A DNA stretch of 7,569 nt, from the NCBI GenBank assembly GCA_946480845.1, contig CAMLLJ010000134.1, positions 1-7,569 on the forward strand. Reading direction: 5' to 3'. Made by a program: the position numbers and the translations under genes. The notes under the pieces are model-generated. The model was not told the origin of the DNA. It worked only from the letters and a program-made list of their open reading frames with translations, and ran no database searches. This DNA is from an uncultured Gemmatimonadota bacterium. Its GTDB lineage: Bacteria > Gemmatimonadota > Gemmatimonadetes > Gemmatimonadales > GWC2-71-9. Of the stretch, positions 6,086-7,569 are shown piece by piece (position 1 is the first letter of the stretch; the number at the start of each line of letters is the position of its first letter).

Positions 6086-7569
6086 TCACTTCAACCCCAT
6101 CCGCCGCCGCAGCAGCCATTCTGCCGCCAGCGCGGCGACGGCGATGCCGAAGAGCCAGGCCCAGTCACGCGCCGCCGAGCGCGAGGTGGGCCGCGGCACC
6201 CGCGCCTCGCGCGCGGTGAGCGTCGCGGCGCGCGGCAGCAGCTCGTCGCTGTATTCCTCCACCGCCACGGTGCCGGCGCCGCCCTCGCTCAGCCGGTAGC
6301 GGTACTCGCCGGGCCCGAGCCAGGCGAGCGCGCGGCCGGATCCGTCGAAGCGAAGCGTATCGGTCTCCACAGCGGGCTCGCCGCCGGCGGTCGGCAAAGC
6401 CGTCCATCCCACCACGACGTCGCGGGGCGCGCCGGGCGCAGTCCACTCGAAGGCCACGGGCCGCCCATTCTGCACCACCGGACGCACCGGGCGCGCCGTG
6501 CCGCGCGCCGAATCGGCCCCGCCGAGGAGCCAGCTCGTGGTCGCCGCCACCCAGGCCCGGTAGGCCTGCTCGCTCGACCCGCCGCGGAACGCCCAGCGCC
6601 AGAGACCGTCGGCGGCCACGGTCACCCGGCGGACCCGGCCCGCGTCGATCCCGGCCACGGCCGGCCGCTGCGCGCCGCGCCGGCTTTCCTGGGCTTCGAG
6701 CGCCGTCCAGGACCCGGCGCCGGGGACGATCGGCGTGAGGCGCGTGGCCGGCGGAAACGAGTCGGTGGGCAGCCCCAGGAAGGCGCCCGCCACCGGCGAC
6801 GACGGATTCGGCGTCAGGTACCAGTCGCCCGCGATCAGCGTTTCGCCCCCCTCGCCGCTGGGCCAGAGCAGCAGGCCCCGCGCGCGGCTCCCCGCCGCGT
6901 ACGCCTGCGATGCGCCCTTGAGGATCAGCAGGTCGGCGCCGCGCGCGGCGCGGCGCACCGCGTCGGTGCTCACCGGCGAGAGATCGGCCATCGAGCGCCA
7001 GCGCTCGTCCTCGATGCGCACGTAGCCGCGCACGGGAAGCTCCGCCACCGCGGTCAGGGTGCGGTAGAGCGCGCGCGAATCCCAGTCGCCGGGTGCCGCG
7101 AGGAGCACGACCCCCGGGGTCGCCGCGACGCTCACCAGCAGCCGGCGCGCGTCGGTGCGCGGCTCCGCGTCGCCCGCGGGGACGGCGACCGTGAGCAGGT
7201 GGTCGCCTGCCGCGAGGCCGGCGGTGGGCACGGCAAGGCGCAGCCGCGCCACGCCGCCGGCGTCGAACCGGAGCGGCCGGGTGCCGAGCCGGGTGCGCCC
7301 GCTCGCTACCTCGAGCACGACGCCGGTGCGCCGCGCGCCGCGGATCGACCGCACCTCCACCTCGAGGGGGATCGAATCGCCGGCAGTCACCCGCTGAGGC
7401 CCGGCCACCGCCGTCACGGCGAGGTCCGGCACCGAGTCGCGCTCGAAGCGCCGCACCGAGGCGCGCGCGAGGAGGTCGCGCGGAATGTCGGCGGCGTCGT
7501 CGATCTCGCCGTCGGTCACGACGACGACCGGCCGGTCCGATGCGGCCGCGGCGCGGAGCGCCGGAGCGA
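6086..7569 (-). CDS. VWA / glutamine-amidotransferase-like membrane protein, C-terminal part (5' end beyond right edge)
   Basis: Open from the right edge, with 493 residues visible. The GTG at 7519 is internal: the frame continues to the edge as coding-like sequence. The first visible stretch, DRPVVVVTDGEIDD, resembles the last core strand and final MIDAS loop (TDGE) of a von Willebrand factor A domain. Next is a beta-rich CARDB/Ig-like segment (VPDLAVTAVAG through LLVSV, about residues 46-150), then a class I glutamine-amidotransferase-like Rossmann region (PGVVLLAAPGDWDSRALYRTL, split near residue 160, and ARGADLLILKGA) without a visible catalytic Cys-His-Glu set. A second beta-rich domain precedes a single C-terminal membrane helix (WAWLFGIAVAALAAEWLL) and a basic RRRMGLK tail. 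This architecture is known from large BatA-like membrane proteins of unknown function, with most of the chain outside the cytoplasm. It is 31 bp upstream of ftsY on the same strand. Family call is by resemblance; function is unknown. Confidence 0.82.
   Translation of the reverse strand, partial: APALRAAAASDRPVVVVTDGEIDDAADIPRDLLARASVRRFERDSVPDLAVTAVAGPQRVTAGDSIPLEVEVRSIRGARRTGVVLEVASGRTRLGTRPLRFDAGGVARLRLAVPTAGLAAGDHLLTVAVPAGDAEPRTDARRLLVSVAATPGVVLLAAPGDWDSRALYRTLTAVAELPVRGYVRIEDERWRSMADLSPVSTDAVRRAARGADLLILKGASQAYAAGSRARGLLLWPSGEGGETLIAGDWYLTPNPSSPVAGAFLGLPTDSFPPATRLTPIVPGAGSWTALEAQESRRGAQRPAVAGIDAGRVRRVTVAADGLWRWAFRGGSSEQAYRAWVAATTSWLLGGADSARGTARPVRPVVQNGRPVAFEWTAPGAPRDVVVGWTALPTAGGEPAVETDTLRFDGSGRALAWLGPGEYRYRLSEGGAGTVAVEEYSDELLPRAATLTAREARVPRPTSRSAARDWAWLFGIAVAALAAEWLLRRRMGLK

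Noticed and set aside
6936..6951. 16-bp palindrome made only of G and C
   Set aside because: It encodes an Arg/Ala stretch in the middle of the VWA/GATase-like gene, and such palindromes arise easily from GC-only codons.
7517..7519. GTG as the start of the right-edge gene
   Set aside because: The upstream codons to the window edge continue the VWA-like strand, so this GTG is an internal valine.

Overview
This is a dense, very GC-rich bacterial window with almost no intergenic DNA and no phage, IS, CRISPR or RNA genes that I can see. Protein content and style suggest a Gemmatimonadota-like bacterium: an AsnRS, a VWA/glutamine-amidotransferase-like membrane protein, a PQQ-type propeller lipoprotein, and little use of Shine-Dalgarno sites. 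That assignment is an inference from general resemblance, not from a search.

Layout. The left edge holds the 5' part of asnS (asparaginyl-tRNA synthetase) on the minus strand, running off the window. Diverging from it, with only 18 bp between start codons, is a plus-strand pair: a PQQ-like beta-propeller exported protein and a small exported or membrane protein of unknown function, joined by an ATGA stop/start overlap. This pair meets a leftward cluster at a perfect 24-bp palindrome that probably acts as a two-way terminator. The leftward cluster, in transcription order from the right edge, is: a VWA/GATase-like C-terminally anchored membrane protein (5' end missing), ftsY (SRP receptor GTPase), recG (branched-DNA helicase) overlapping ftsY by one base, and a glycine-rich 124-aa membrane protein with the only strong Shine-Dalgarno site in the window.

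How the genes relate. AsnS, FtsY and RecG are housekeeping proteins for translation, membrane protein targeting and replication-fork repair. The other four genes encode envelope proteins of unknown function. I see no evidence of a new multi-gene defence, mobile or biosynthetic system. The most informative non-coding signals are a well-spaced sigma70-like promoter for asnS lying inside the signal-peptide codons of the divergent gene, a TANNNT -10-like element placed so that ftsY would be transcribed leaderless, and the palindrome with a stop codon at its centre. No stretch longer than about 70 bases lacks a gene.
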